Assembly: GCA_019058015.1 (NCBI GenBank)
Contig: JAHLWH010000019.1
Span: forward strand, 1 to 37,758
From: Promethearchaeota archaeon
GTDB taxonomy: Archaea > Asgardarchaeota > Lokiarchaeia > Sigyniarchaeales > SOKP01
Length of the DNA stretch: 37,758 bases
Reading direction: 5' to 3'
The notes under the pieces are model-generated. The model was not told the origin of the DNA. It ran no database searches and saw nothing but the letters and a program-made list of their open reading frames with translations. Shown piece after piece: positions 24,709 through 32,027 of this stretch. A program made the position numbers and the translations under genes. Every line of letters begins with the position of its first letter. Position 1 is the stretch's first letter.

Positions 24709-26385
24709 ATGTCCAATTTAATTATAAAAAATGGGATTGTTTTTGATCCGATAAATAATATTTCTGGTGAAAAGAAGGATTTATTAATTGAAGCAGGAAA
24801 AATTGTTGATAAATTCAAACACACTAATCCAAAAGATGCAAAATCTATAGATGCCAGTGGTAAAACAGTCATCCCAGGCGCAATAGATATTCACACGCAT
24901 ATTGCCTCACAACAAACTAATAATATCCGATTATTGGGCTCAAAAAATAAAGAAGTTCTACAATTTTGGAATGGGCTTACACTGGATTACTTAACAAAAG
25001 AATATGTTCAAAAGGGGTATACTTTTATTGTTGAGGCAAATGTATTCCCATCCTTAGCCAAACAAACTATTTTTAATTTTGGTCAAATTCCAATTTTAGA
25101 TAAAGCAATGCTGATTAATGCCAGCAATTTATGGTCTCTTGAATTGGAATATCAGAAGGGAGATATTGAAAAATTGTCAATATTTATCTCTGACTTCTTG
25201 GATTTAATCAAAGGTTTTGGAATAAAGATATATAATCCTTTTGAAGCAGAAGAATGGGATTTTAAAGAAATCAGAGATGATATAACGACAAATGGTCGAC
25301 TTTATAATTTTAATGCACTGGACGTTTTCAGAAATATGACTAAAACAATTGAGCAAATTGGATTACCCCATTCCATCCATGCTCATATTGACGGATATGA
25401 ATCAAAGATCGGGGAGTTAAATGCCATAAAAGTATTAGAGGATATTAAAACTCAAGGACTCACACCAAATCAATCAAGTCAAACAAAAATTAAACGTTCT
25501 CAAATATTCCATTTAGCTCATGCATCTGCTTATTCTTTTAACGACGATACTAAATTGATTAATTTTTTCAATTCAAATGACAATTTTGACCTTGATTTAG
25601 GTTTTATAAGTTTCAATCCTATAAATCCCCTAATTACATCGGATAGAAGGTTAATTAATAAATATTTGGATAAGAAAAAAGCTCCTAAGAAGTACCCCAT
25701 AATTAAAGGTGCAATTGAATCTGAAGGGGATCATTTTGAAACTTTCAGGACACTAAAAAAAGATAATTCGGAGTATTGCATGCTCTGGTCAAATGCTTTA
25801 AATTTAGCTTTAAGGATAAAAGATAAATGGAAACTTCAATTTTCAATAAATTTTCCCAATTATGCCCATTTAACTGACATTCCAGAAATTATCTCATGGT
25901 TATTGAATAAAAATTCTAGGACCACTTTTATGGAAAATATGAATAATGAATTTAAACAAGACAATCCAATCTTTAATATAGAAGATACTTTTTCCATTAA
26001 TGATTTAATAATCATAACACGAGCAAGTCCAGCTAAATCTTTGGGCTTGGGAGATATAAAAGGAAATTTGGGTATTGGAGCCGATGCAGATATTAATATT
26101 TTAAATATAAATCTTCAAGAAAAAGACTCAGCTTCTCAAATAGATGAGATTAAGAAAGCTTTTTCTGATATAGATACCGTGATTAAGAATGGAATTATTG
26201 TAAAACAGGGTGAAAAGATAAATCTAAATCATAAAGGTTCACTTTATTGGTCAAAAGGCACAGTTAATACCCAAAATTATGAAAAAATTATGGATAAAAA
26301 AAAGGAATTTTATAAAAAATATAGCTCAATCTTCTATGAATCATTGAAACCAAATACTGATAAAATTAAGTTAATTAAAATATAA
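24709..26385 (+). CDS. FwdA-like amidohydrolase lacking the catalytic Asp (set A)
   Basis: The 558-residue amidohydrolase has the FwdA frame: GAIDIHTHIAS (His62, His64), a candidate carboxylated lysine in GIKIYNP (Lys173), LPHSIHAH (His221, 224, 226) and HLAH (His268, 271). The TTDHPNGG segment that carries the catalytic and metal-binding Asp in FwdA reads SINFPN here: Asn381 and Phe382 replace Asp-His. The LGLGDIKGNLGIGADADI segment near the C-terminus is normal. In FwdA this dinuclear Zn site hydrolyses formyl-methanofuran; the change suggests a lost or different activity. Strong ribosome binding site (GAGAGGAA), 16 bases after FwdD. Confidence 0.85.
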   Translation: MSNLIIKNGIVFDPINNISGEKKDLLIEAGKIVDKFKHTNPKDAKSIDASGKTVIPGAIDIHTHIASQQTNNIRLLGSKNKEVLQFWNGLTLDYLTKEYVQKGYTFIVEANVFPSLAKQTIFNFGQIPILDKAMLINASNLWSLELEYQKGDIEKLSIFISDFLDLIKGFGIKIYNPFEAEEWDFKEIRDDITTNGRLYNFNALDVFRNMTKTIEQIGLPHSIHAHIDGYESKIGELNAIKVLEDIKTQGLTPNQSSQTKIKRSQIFHLAHASAYSFNDDTKLINFFNSNDNFDLDLGFISFNPINPLITSDRRLINKYLDKKKAPKKYPIIKGAIESEGDHFETFRTLKKDNSEYCMLWSNALNLALRIKDKWKLQFSINFPNYAHLTDIPEIISWLLNKNSRTTFMENMNNEFKQDNPIFNIEDTFSINDLIIITRASPAKSLGLGDIKGNLGIGADADINILNINLQEKDSASQIDEIKKAFSDIDTVIKNGIIVKQGEKINLNHKGSLYWSKGTVNTQNYEKIMDKKKEFYKKYSSIFYESLKPNTDKIKLIKI

Positions 26386-26407
26386 AATTGTTTAATTTTT
26401 GATAAAC

Positions 26408-26752
26408 TCACTCAAAAAGAAAAGATAGCATCTGTTCTACATCTTGAGGGGATAAATAAGCATATAATTCTTTATTTATTTCAAGATTATGCACAATTTT
26501 TTTATTTGGAAAAAATTTGCTAAAACAAATACAGCAGGGTATTCCAACTATTATTTTTTCATCAAAATTTTTTGATTGCTTCATTAGATTTAACAATTTT
26601 TTCTTAAGATTTATCGAATCGAGATCTTTTTTAAAATAAAAATCCAATAAATGACTTTTCTGAATTTTATTTTTACAAATCGGACATTTTGAATAGAATT
26701 CTAAAAATTCATTAAGTGTTTTTTTTTCATTATCAGTAAGTTTTCGGTTCAT
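26408..26752 (-). CDS. Small protein with two Cys-pair (zinc-ribbon-like) knuckles
   Basis: The start is placed at the ATG at 26752 (114 residues). A longer frame overlaps the saccharopine-dehydrogenase-like gene. It begins with MNRKLTDNEKKTLNEFLEF and has CPIC and CCIC knuckles about 50 residues apart, likely one shared zinc site. I recognise no named family and no function follows from the sequence. It lies directly downstream of the saccharopine-dehydrogenase-like gene and meets the set A FwdA gene end to end with a 22-base gap. It is short but its codon usage looks like its neighbours. Confidence 0.6.
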   Translation of the reverse strand: MNRKLTDNEKKTLNEFLEFYSKCPICKNKIQKSHLLDFYFKKDLDSINLKKKLLNLMKQSKNFDEKIIVGIPCCICFSKFFPNKKIVHNLEINKELYAYLSPQDVEQMLSFLFE

Positions 26753-26768
26753 CTTAATCAAAAAAAAG

Positions 26769-27875
26769 TTAATGGTGGTGAATAGCATTTTCTATAATAT
26801 AGATTCCTCGTTTTTTGAGTTCTTTTATCATTTTAGTAATATTTAGATCTGGACAACCTTCAGGTGGAAATACACCGGGAGTCATTATCTCTTTCTCAAC
26901 GATCATCTGGCTTGCTATAGAAGCGGGTGTCGAGGTTAATTTTGCTACAGCCCCTACAGTTGCATAAGACAATCTGATATTCTTCTGTTGTTTTTGGCCT
27001 ATTATTTCACTACTGAAAGCAGAAATTATTTCTCTTTTCTCAATCTCACCAGTTAGAAGAGGTAAAATCTTTAGAAAGAATTTACAGATCAGCTTCATAA
27101 TTAAAATATTTTTAATAGGAATGAGCTTATCCATGGTTCGTGTTAATTGCACATTCGACTCAGGGAGTATTCCACCTTTACATACAGCCTCATTTGTATT
27201 GATAAAACGCGGAATAGTTACTGGTTCGGGGTGTCCAACAAAATAAAGCGGAATTAACCCGCAAGGATCTGGGAATTTAATAACTTCGCGTTCTGATAAA
27301 GCTTTTACTTTTAACCATTCTCCATCTCTATAAATAGGAATTTTTCCCATAGCGATATGAGCCCAGTGCATCATTTGTCCAAGACCAATTGTTTCCCCAG
27401 TATCTTCAAACCATAAAACACGCACTGAACTTACCTTATCCAGCTTCTCTGCACCCATTTTTGCCATTATATTCGTTAAACCAGGCGATGCACCGAAATT
27501 TATGAGATAGGTTAATCCTTCCCGCTCCACACTTTTATTCATATTTAGAAGTGTCAATGTCACATCATGGTCATCGCATATATCAGCGTAGTTTATCCCT
27601 GCTTGGAGAGCGGCTCTGGGGATCCAATCACCAAACTCAAAGTATGGCCCAATATTATTGATAACTAGTTTATAATTTTTAAGAACCTCTATCAAAGTAT
27701 CAAAATGCCGAATGTCTAGTCTCTGAAAGGAAGCTCTTTTCCCTAATCGCTTTGCAAGTTGTTCTCCTTCAATTTCCCTTAAGTCAGCTATTGTAACATC
27801 AAAACCGCTTCTAACGAGATCATCTGCAATAAATCTACCAATCTCTCCGCAACCACCCAAAATTATAATATTCAT
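26769..27875 (-). CDS. Saccharopine dehydrogenase-like NAD(P)-dependent protein
   Basis: The 368-residue protein starts with a Rossmann loop GGCGEIGRFIADDL (8-21), and has VINNIGPYFEFG and NYADICDDHDV typical of the saccharopine dehydrogenase-like NADP domain. NFGASPGLTNIMA follows. Relatives include carboxynorspermidine synthase and lysine-pathway reductases, so a C-N bond-forming or amino-acid dehydrogenase role is possible. The C-terminal end is His-rich (IENAIHHH). A strong GGAGGT ribosome binding site precedes the ATG. It lies between the two Fwd sets, without a visible link to either. Confidence 0.8.
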   Translation of the reverse strand: MNIIILGGCGEIGRFIADDLVRSGFDVTIADLREIEGEQLAKRLGKRASFQRLDIRHFDTLIEVLKNYKLVINNIGPYFEFGDWIPRAALQAGINYADICDDHDVTLTLLNMNKSVEREGLTYLINFGASPGLTNIMAKMGAEKLDKVSSVRVLWFEDTGETIGLGQMMHWAHIAMGKIPIYRDGEWLKVKALSEREVIKFPDPCGLIPLYFVGHPEPVTIPRFINTNEAVCKGGILPESNVQLTRTMDKLIPIKNILIMKLICKFFLKILPLLTGEIEKREIISAFSSEIIGQKQQKNIRLSYATVGAVAKLTSTPASIASQMIVEKEIMTPGVFPPEGCPDLNITKMIKELKKRGIYIIENAIHHH

Positions 27876-27940
27876 TTAATTACCTCCATTCAGCATTAAA
27901 ACAAGGTTATTAAAAAATATTTTGATTATGAATTTCAAAA

Positions 27941-27974
27941 TTATAAAAGAGAATGAAAGTAAAGGCTCTTATAA
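27941..27974 (-). other. Imperfect stem-loop after the fwdC stop
   Basis: TTATAAAAGAG and CTCTTATAA flank a 14-base loop, with one unpaired A. It lies 60-93 bases past the fwdC stop in the transcript direction and upstream of the saccharopine-dehydrogenase-like start. It could mark the end of the set B transcript or be part of the next promoter region. The AT-rich context makes chance likely. Confidence 0.25.
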
Positions 27975-28033
27975 TTTAACTTGAGAAAGTATTAAATTAA
28001 TGAGATAATGATAAAAAGAGAATATAAAGAAAA

Positions 28034-28846
28034 CTACCTCGCTACATATAATCTTCCTTTAGTTTTTGCACTTGTTGCATGATCTCCACTATATTCAATA
28101 AACTTACCTGAGATCTTTTCACCGTCTGGCAATTCGATTTCTGAAACTTCTCCAATTTTTTTAAAGGATGGCATTATCCTGCCGATTTTTCCTTTCACTA
28201 CGACGAATCCACGCGCTTGATCGGCAGCAACTCGAGCTTCCGCATTACCTTCACAAATAATTATACCTCCGTGATTATGAAGGCCGAAAAACTGACCTGC
28301 AGAACCACAGATTAATTTTGGGAACCTTTTTTTTGGAGTAGAACCTCGAGCCCAAATCATTGATTCATATCCAACACTTCCTTTAACTTTTATCACTCCA
28401 TTTGTCATACCTTCCCAATTCCCTCTATATGCAGCACCTACATAATTCCCCGCATTCCCTGTAATTTCTAATTCGCCTCCTTCCATCATTGCTCCTGCCC
28501 AATCCGCAGCATTACCATTCACTACAATTTTTCCTCCATTCATTGTATTTCCTACGTGCATTCCCACATCTCCATTAATTGTAATTGCCCCACCGGACAT
28601 TTTTTCCCCGATTCTTTTTACTTTTGACAAATTTCCATTTATCACAATTTCAATATCATCTAAATTATTACCAGCCGTGCCTTTAATATCAAAATAATCT
28701 TTAAGTGAAAGTTTTTCATTACCATGAAATATTATTAGATTCGCTATGTCTTTTTGTGTTTTACCTTTGAAGTTATCAGGGGTTATGGATTCTGCTTCAA
28801 GAGAAAAAGTGGGTTCCTTCTTTAAAGTTAATTCAATCTTTCCCAT
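28034..28846 (-). CDS. fwdC: Formylmethanofuran dehydrogenase subunit C (set B)
   Basis: The 270-residue protein is a right-handed parallel beta-helix built from GG.I.V.GNA-type repeats (MSGGAITINGD, MNGGKIVVNGN, MEGGELEITGN). This is the glutamate-synthase-alpha-subunit-like domain characteristic of FwdC. It acts as structural scaffold in the FwdABCD core. I use the ATG at 28846, preceded by AAAGGTGA at good spacing; a GTG at 28858 overlaps FwdB. It lies 4 bases after FwdB and is the only FwdC in the window. Confidence 0.9.
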   Translation of the reverse strand: MGKIELTLKKEPTFSLEAESITPDNFKGKTQKDIANLIIFHGNEKLSLKDYFDIKGTAGNNLDDIEIVINGNLSKVKRIGEKMSGGAITINGDVGMHVGNTMNGGKIVVNGNAADWAGAMMEGGELEITGNAGNYVGAAYRGNWEGMTNGVIKVKGSVGYESMIWARGSTPKKRFPKLICGSAGQFFGLHNHGGIIICEGNAEARVAADQARGFVVVKGKIGRIMPSFKKIGEVSEIELPDGEKISGKFIEYSGDHATSAKTKGRLYVAR

Positions 28847-28850
28847 TCTT

Positions 28851-30167
28851 CTACTCACCTTTTAACTCCTTTACTTTTTCAATTAATTTTTCTATAATCT
28901 CATAATCTGCCATACAATCTTCGGGAGCATTTTTCACTTTTCTCAATCTAATTGGCACTTTATCCATACGATATGCCGTTCCTTCACATTCAATCCCGGC
29001 AATTGCTGGAGGGAGAATTATATCTGCCATTTCAGAAGTCGGCGTTTTATGGGGCTCAACGGATATTAAAGGTTTTTTTAGCATATTGATTACAGCATCT
29101 TTTGGAAAATTTGAAGCGGGGTCTGAGGCCACAATCAAGGTAACATCAAAATCGTTTCTTTTTAATATATCTACTGCTGAAAACTCACCTGGATTATAGC
29201 GGGGATAATCTCTTGAAAAATCTATGGAATATGGGTAACCAGTTGTCCATGTAAATACAATATTTGCTCCTGAAACATTATAATGACCTCTCATTGGAGT
29301 TAAATTAAATTTAGTATGCTCATTCAATTCCCTGATAAGACTTATTCCTGCATCTACATTTCTATGCTTGCCTTTTGACATAGTTAAGCCAAGACCAAAA
29401 AATAATACACCGAACTTACAAGATTTAAGGATTTCAACAAGCTCTTTAATTTGCTTGATAGGAACTCCTGCTACTTCTTTAACATCTAATTCTACACCAC
29501 GACACATAGCTCTAATAGCATTAAACAATTCATAATCTTCGCCAGGATTTAATCTAATATGCATATCTGCCATTTGGGCGGTATGAGTTGTTCTAGGATC
29601 TACAACAATTATTGTTCGGTCAAGATGGCCATCTACTCTGAAATAACCGCGAATAAAATCACTATATCGACTCATATGCCTTGGATGAGCATGAACTGGA
29701 TTGGAGCCCCAAAATAAAACTAAATCTGCCCGATTTTTATATTCACCCAAAGTACTTGTTGGGCAACCAACATCTTGAATAGCGAGAAGTGAAGGTCCGT
29801 GACAAACAGATGCGGTATTATCAAGAACTCCACCACAAATTTCCATTAATTCAACAGCCTTTCGCTGCGCATCACATTCGGTTGAACTCCATCCATATGA
29901 TAATGGTCTCTTTGCATTTGCTAATAGCTCAGCGGCTTTATTTAATGCTTCATCCCAAGTAACTTTCTCTAATTTGTCATTATTTCTCATCATAGGTTTT
30001 GTATATCTGTGCTCTGACACATTCGATGAGAAAAATTTTGCAGTTCCTATAGCACAAGCATTATCTACTTCAATAATCTTATTATCTTCTAAAATAATTT
30101 TTAAATCATCACAAAGCGTCCCACAGAAAGGACAAACTACATCTTCAAAATTTTTAAATTTTTTCAT
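28851..30167 (-). CDS. fwdB: Formylmethanofuran dehydrogenase subunit B (set B)
   Basis: The 438-residue catalytic molybdopterin subunit has cluster ligands Cys12, Cys15, Cys19 and Cys38, and a Mo/W-binding Cys122 in ASVCHGPS. It contains the FWGSNPVHAHPRHMSRY and VDPRTTHTAQMADMHI segments of canonical FwdB. It should reduce CO2 to formate with electrons from the adjacent ferredoxin-like subunits. It lies in FwdD-FwdB-FwdC order with short gaps. The set A copy is clearly diverged, so the two enzymes are likely distinct rather than redundant. Confidence 0.93.
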   Translation of the reverse strand: MKKFKNFEDVVCPFCGTLCDDLKIILEDNKIIEVDNACAIGTAKFFSSNVSEHRYTKPMMRNNDKLEKVTWDEALNKAAELLANAKRPLSYGWSSTECDAQRKAVELMEICGGVLDNTASVCHGPSLLAIQDVGCPTSTLGEYKNRADLVLFWGSNPVHAHPRHMSRYSDFIRGYFRVDGHLDRTIIVVDPRTTHTAQMADMHIRLNPGEDYELFNAIRAMCRGVELDVKEVAGVPIKQIKELVEILKSCKFGVLFFGLGLTMSKGKHRNVDAGISLIRELNEHTKFNLTPMRGHYNVSGANIVFTWTTGYPYSIDFSRDYPRYNPGEFSAVDILKRNDFDVTLIVASDPASNFPKDAVINMLKKPLISVEPHKTPTSEMADIILPPAIAGIECEGTAYRMDKVPIRLRKVKNAPEDCMADYEIIEKLIEKVKELKGE

Positions 30168-30182
30168 TTACTTTGCCTCTTT

Positions 30183-30563
30183 CTATTTATAACTTTTAAT
30201 TATTTCTAATGCTGTAAGAATCCTTCCACTTTTTACTACTTCAACCTCTGCTTCCGTTCCTTTGTATGAGGGCATACCGGTGCCATATGTTTCGGAATTA
30301 ATAACAGCATTTGCCCAAGGACCCATTGGAATAAAGATAATGCCAGGATGGGGTCCTTGTTCTGAAATTTGAGAATATACAACCACTTCCCCAAATTTTG
30401 TAGTGACCTTGACAGGTGTTCCAATCATACAATCCAATTTTGCAAAATCGTCTTTATCAAATTCACAAATTGCACAAGCTTTTATATTTTCCCTTCCTAG
30501 CTTTTGACCTTCAAGGGCAACTCCCTGGTCTATGGTTCGACCGGTGGTTAGAAAAAACTTCAT
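30183..30563 (-). CDS. fwdD: Formylmethanofuran dehydrogenase subunit D (set B)
   Basis: This 126-residue molybdopterin-dinucleotide-binding barrel starts MKFFLTTGRTIDQGV, a typical FwdD opening, and has GTPVKVTTKFGEVVV and IFIPMGPWANAVI. The ATG at 30563 overlaps the stop of the FwdF-like gene (ATGA) and is preceded by GGAAAGGA, so I prefer it to the upstream start at 30578. It completes the cofactor pocket of the set B FwdB, whose gene follows after 15 bases. Confidence 0.9.
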   Translation of the reverse strand: MKFFLTTGRTIDQGVALEGQKLGRENIKACAICEFDKDDFAKLDCMIGTPVKVTTKFGEVVVYSQISEQGPHPGIIFIPMGPWANAVINSETYGTGMPSYKGTEAEVEVVKSGRILTALEIIKSYK

Positions 30564-31273
30564 TTTATTCCTTTCCACCCCCTTCTCATTATTTTCAATC
30601 GTTCAACCATATCTGGCCAAAACGGCTCGTTATAATCACCAGAATATTTTACTTCAGTAATTTCAAGCTTTATTGCACCTGTTGGACAAGCATTATCACA
30701 AGTTCCACAATATATGCATTTTTTATCATCAAGCTCAATCTTAGGAGATTTTTCCCAACCAGGTGTTTCTTTTTGTTTTTCTGGAAGCGTTATAGCTCCC
30801 GTGGGGCAAACATCAACGCAAGTAGAACAACCACCTGCACATTCTTCTATAACAATACTGATCTTCCCTTCAACATACTGTTTAGCTTGACGGCCAATTT
30901 TTTCACAATCTTTTAATTCAAATTCTAATTTAGGTAGTGCTTTCTTTTGAACTAATGGTAAATCAATAGATTCTACTTTCTCATCATTATAATAAATTGA
31001 GAGCGCAAAGAATGGGCACATATAGACACAAACTCCACAAAAACTGCATTTATTCGGGTCATATATGTTTGGAACAAGATCTTCAGTAGATAACTTTATT
31101 GTTGCACCTATTGGTCCTCTAGATACAGCTTCCATAGGACAGACTTTGGAACATACTCCGCAACCCACACATTTTGTTTTATCCAAATCAAGCTGAGTAC
31201 TTTCAATCAAATATTTTACTCGAACACTTTCCATTTCTTTTGTTATTGTCCTTGATATTTTTGGAAATGACAT
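30560..31273 (-). CDS. Short FwdF-like polyferredoxin, four [4Fe-4S] sites
   Basis: The 237-residue protein has four clear CxxCxxCxxxCP-type sites: CVGCGVCSKVCP, CSFCGVCVYMCP, CAGGCSTCVDVCP (with one extra residue) and CIYCGTCDNACP. Canonical FwdF carries eight clusters, so this is about half its cluster count. It should be an electron wire in the Fwd complex, feeding FwdB from the HdrA/MvhD side. The gene overlaps FwdD by 4 bases. The start at 31273 is weakly supported (no good ribosome binding site). Confidence 0.85.
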   Translation of the reverse strand: MSFPKISRTITKEMESVRVKYLIESTQLDLDKTKCVGCGVCSKVCPMEAVSRGPIGATIKLSTEDLVPNIYDPNKCSFCGVCVYMCPFFALSIYYNDEKVESIDLPLVQKKALPKLEFELKDCEKIGRQAKQYVEGKISIVIEECAGGCSTCVDVCPTGAITLPEKQKETPGWEKSPKIELDDKKCIYCGTCDNACPTGAIKLEITEVKYSGDYNEPFWPDMVERLKIMRRGWKGIK

Positions 31274-31327
31274 CTTTATTTCTCAACTTCTAATTATTAA
31301 TAATCTTTTTAATTTCTTTAATTAAAA

Positions 31328-31594
31328 TTATTTGATTTCTAACATTTGAACTATTTTTATATTAATTGCCTTTTGCGGGCAAATTTCAACACAAACTCCA
31401 CAACCGGTACAATTTATAGTTCTATTCTCCTCATATATTTCATTTGCATAGCCATTTTTAACTAAAATAACTGCGTTTTTATCATTTAAATAACCTTTTT
31501 CTTTTAATTGATCAAAATTTACAGGACATGAAACCACGCAATCGTTGCATCCTGTGCACAAAACCTTATTTACTTCAATTCTATAAACTTTCAT
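31328..31594 (-). CDS. 2x[4Fe-4S] ferredoxin (FwdG-like)
   Basis: The 88-residue protein has two CxxCxxCxxxCP sites: CTGCNDCVVSCP and CTGCGVCVEICP. Between them is a short insertion with NGYANEIYEEN. This size and arrangement fits FwdG, the small ferredoxin of the Fwd complex that accepts electrons and passes them to FwdF. A GGAGGA ribosome binding site lies inside the end of the MvhD gene, so the two are tightly coupled. A stand-alone ferredoxin is the alternative. Confidence 0.85.
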   Translation of the reverse strand: MKVYRIEVNKVLCTGCNDCVVSCPVNFDQLKEKGYLNDKNAVILVKNGYANEIYEENRTINCTGCGVCVEICPQKAINIKIVQMLEIK

Positions 31595-31597
31595 TAT

Positions 31598-32026
31598 CTA
31601 TTCCTCCATTCTTAATGGATTTGGTCCAATTTCTTTTAATTCTTTAACAAATTCCTTTACAATTTCTGTTAATTCTGCACCTTCGCTTGCAGAAACTTGT
31701 GTGTATTTGACCCTTTTTGGATTAACTCCAAATTGTTCAAGCATTTTTATAAATAATGGCATCTTTCGAAATGTTTTAAGATTCCCTTCTACATAATGAC
31801 AATCACCGACATGACAATGACTTACAAGAACACCATCCGCACCATTTTTTAATGCTTGAATTACCATTAGTGGTTCCATCCGCCCCCCACACATAACTCT
31901 TAAAATTCTTAAATTTGCAGGTCTTTGCATACGGCTCGTACCTGCTTGGTCTGCACCAGCATATGTACACCAATTACAGCAAATTCCTAAAATATAAGGG
32001 TCAAAATCTTCTTTCACTTTAGCCAT
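31598..32026 (-). CDS. mvhD: MvhD-like [2Fe-2S] electron-transfer subunit
   Basis: The 142-residue protein begins with a CCNWCTYAGAD segment, then MCGGRM and HCHVGDCHY, the conserved cysteines of MvhD/FrhD-type proteins that link HdrA to an electron-input module. I choose the ATG at 32026, with GGGAGT upstream; the longer frame from 32041 overlaps HdrA. No MvhA or MvhG hydrogenase subunit gene is present in the window, so the electron donor is unknown. Confidence 0.92.
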   Translation of the reverse strand: MAKVKEDFDPYILGICCNWCTYAGADQAGTSRMQRPANLRILRVMCGGRMEPLMVIQALKNGADGVLVSHCHVGDCHYVEGNLKTFRKMPLFIKMLEQFGVNPKRVKYTQVSASEGAELTEIVKEFVKELKEIGPNPLRMEE

Positions 32027-32027
32027 T

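Noticed and set aside
30416-30916. 166-codon open frame on the + strand
   Set aside because: It lies antisense over FwdD and the FwdF-like gene and is rich in Phe/Ser/Thr/Cys, as expected of the reverse of AT-rich Fe-S coding DNA.
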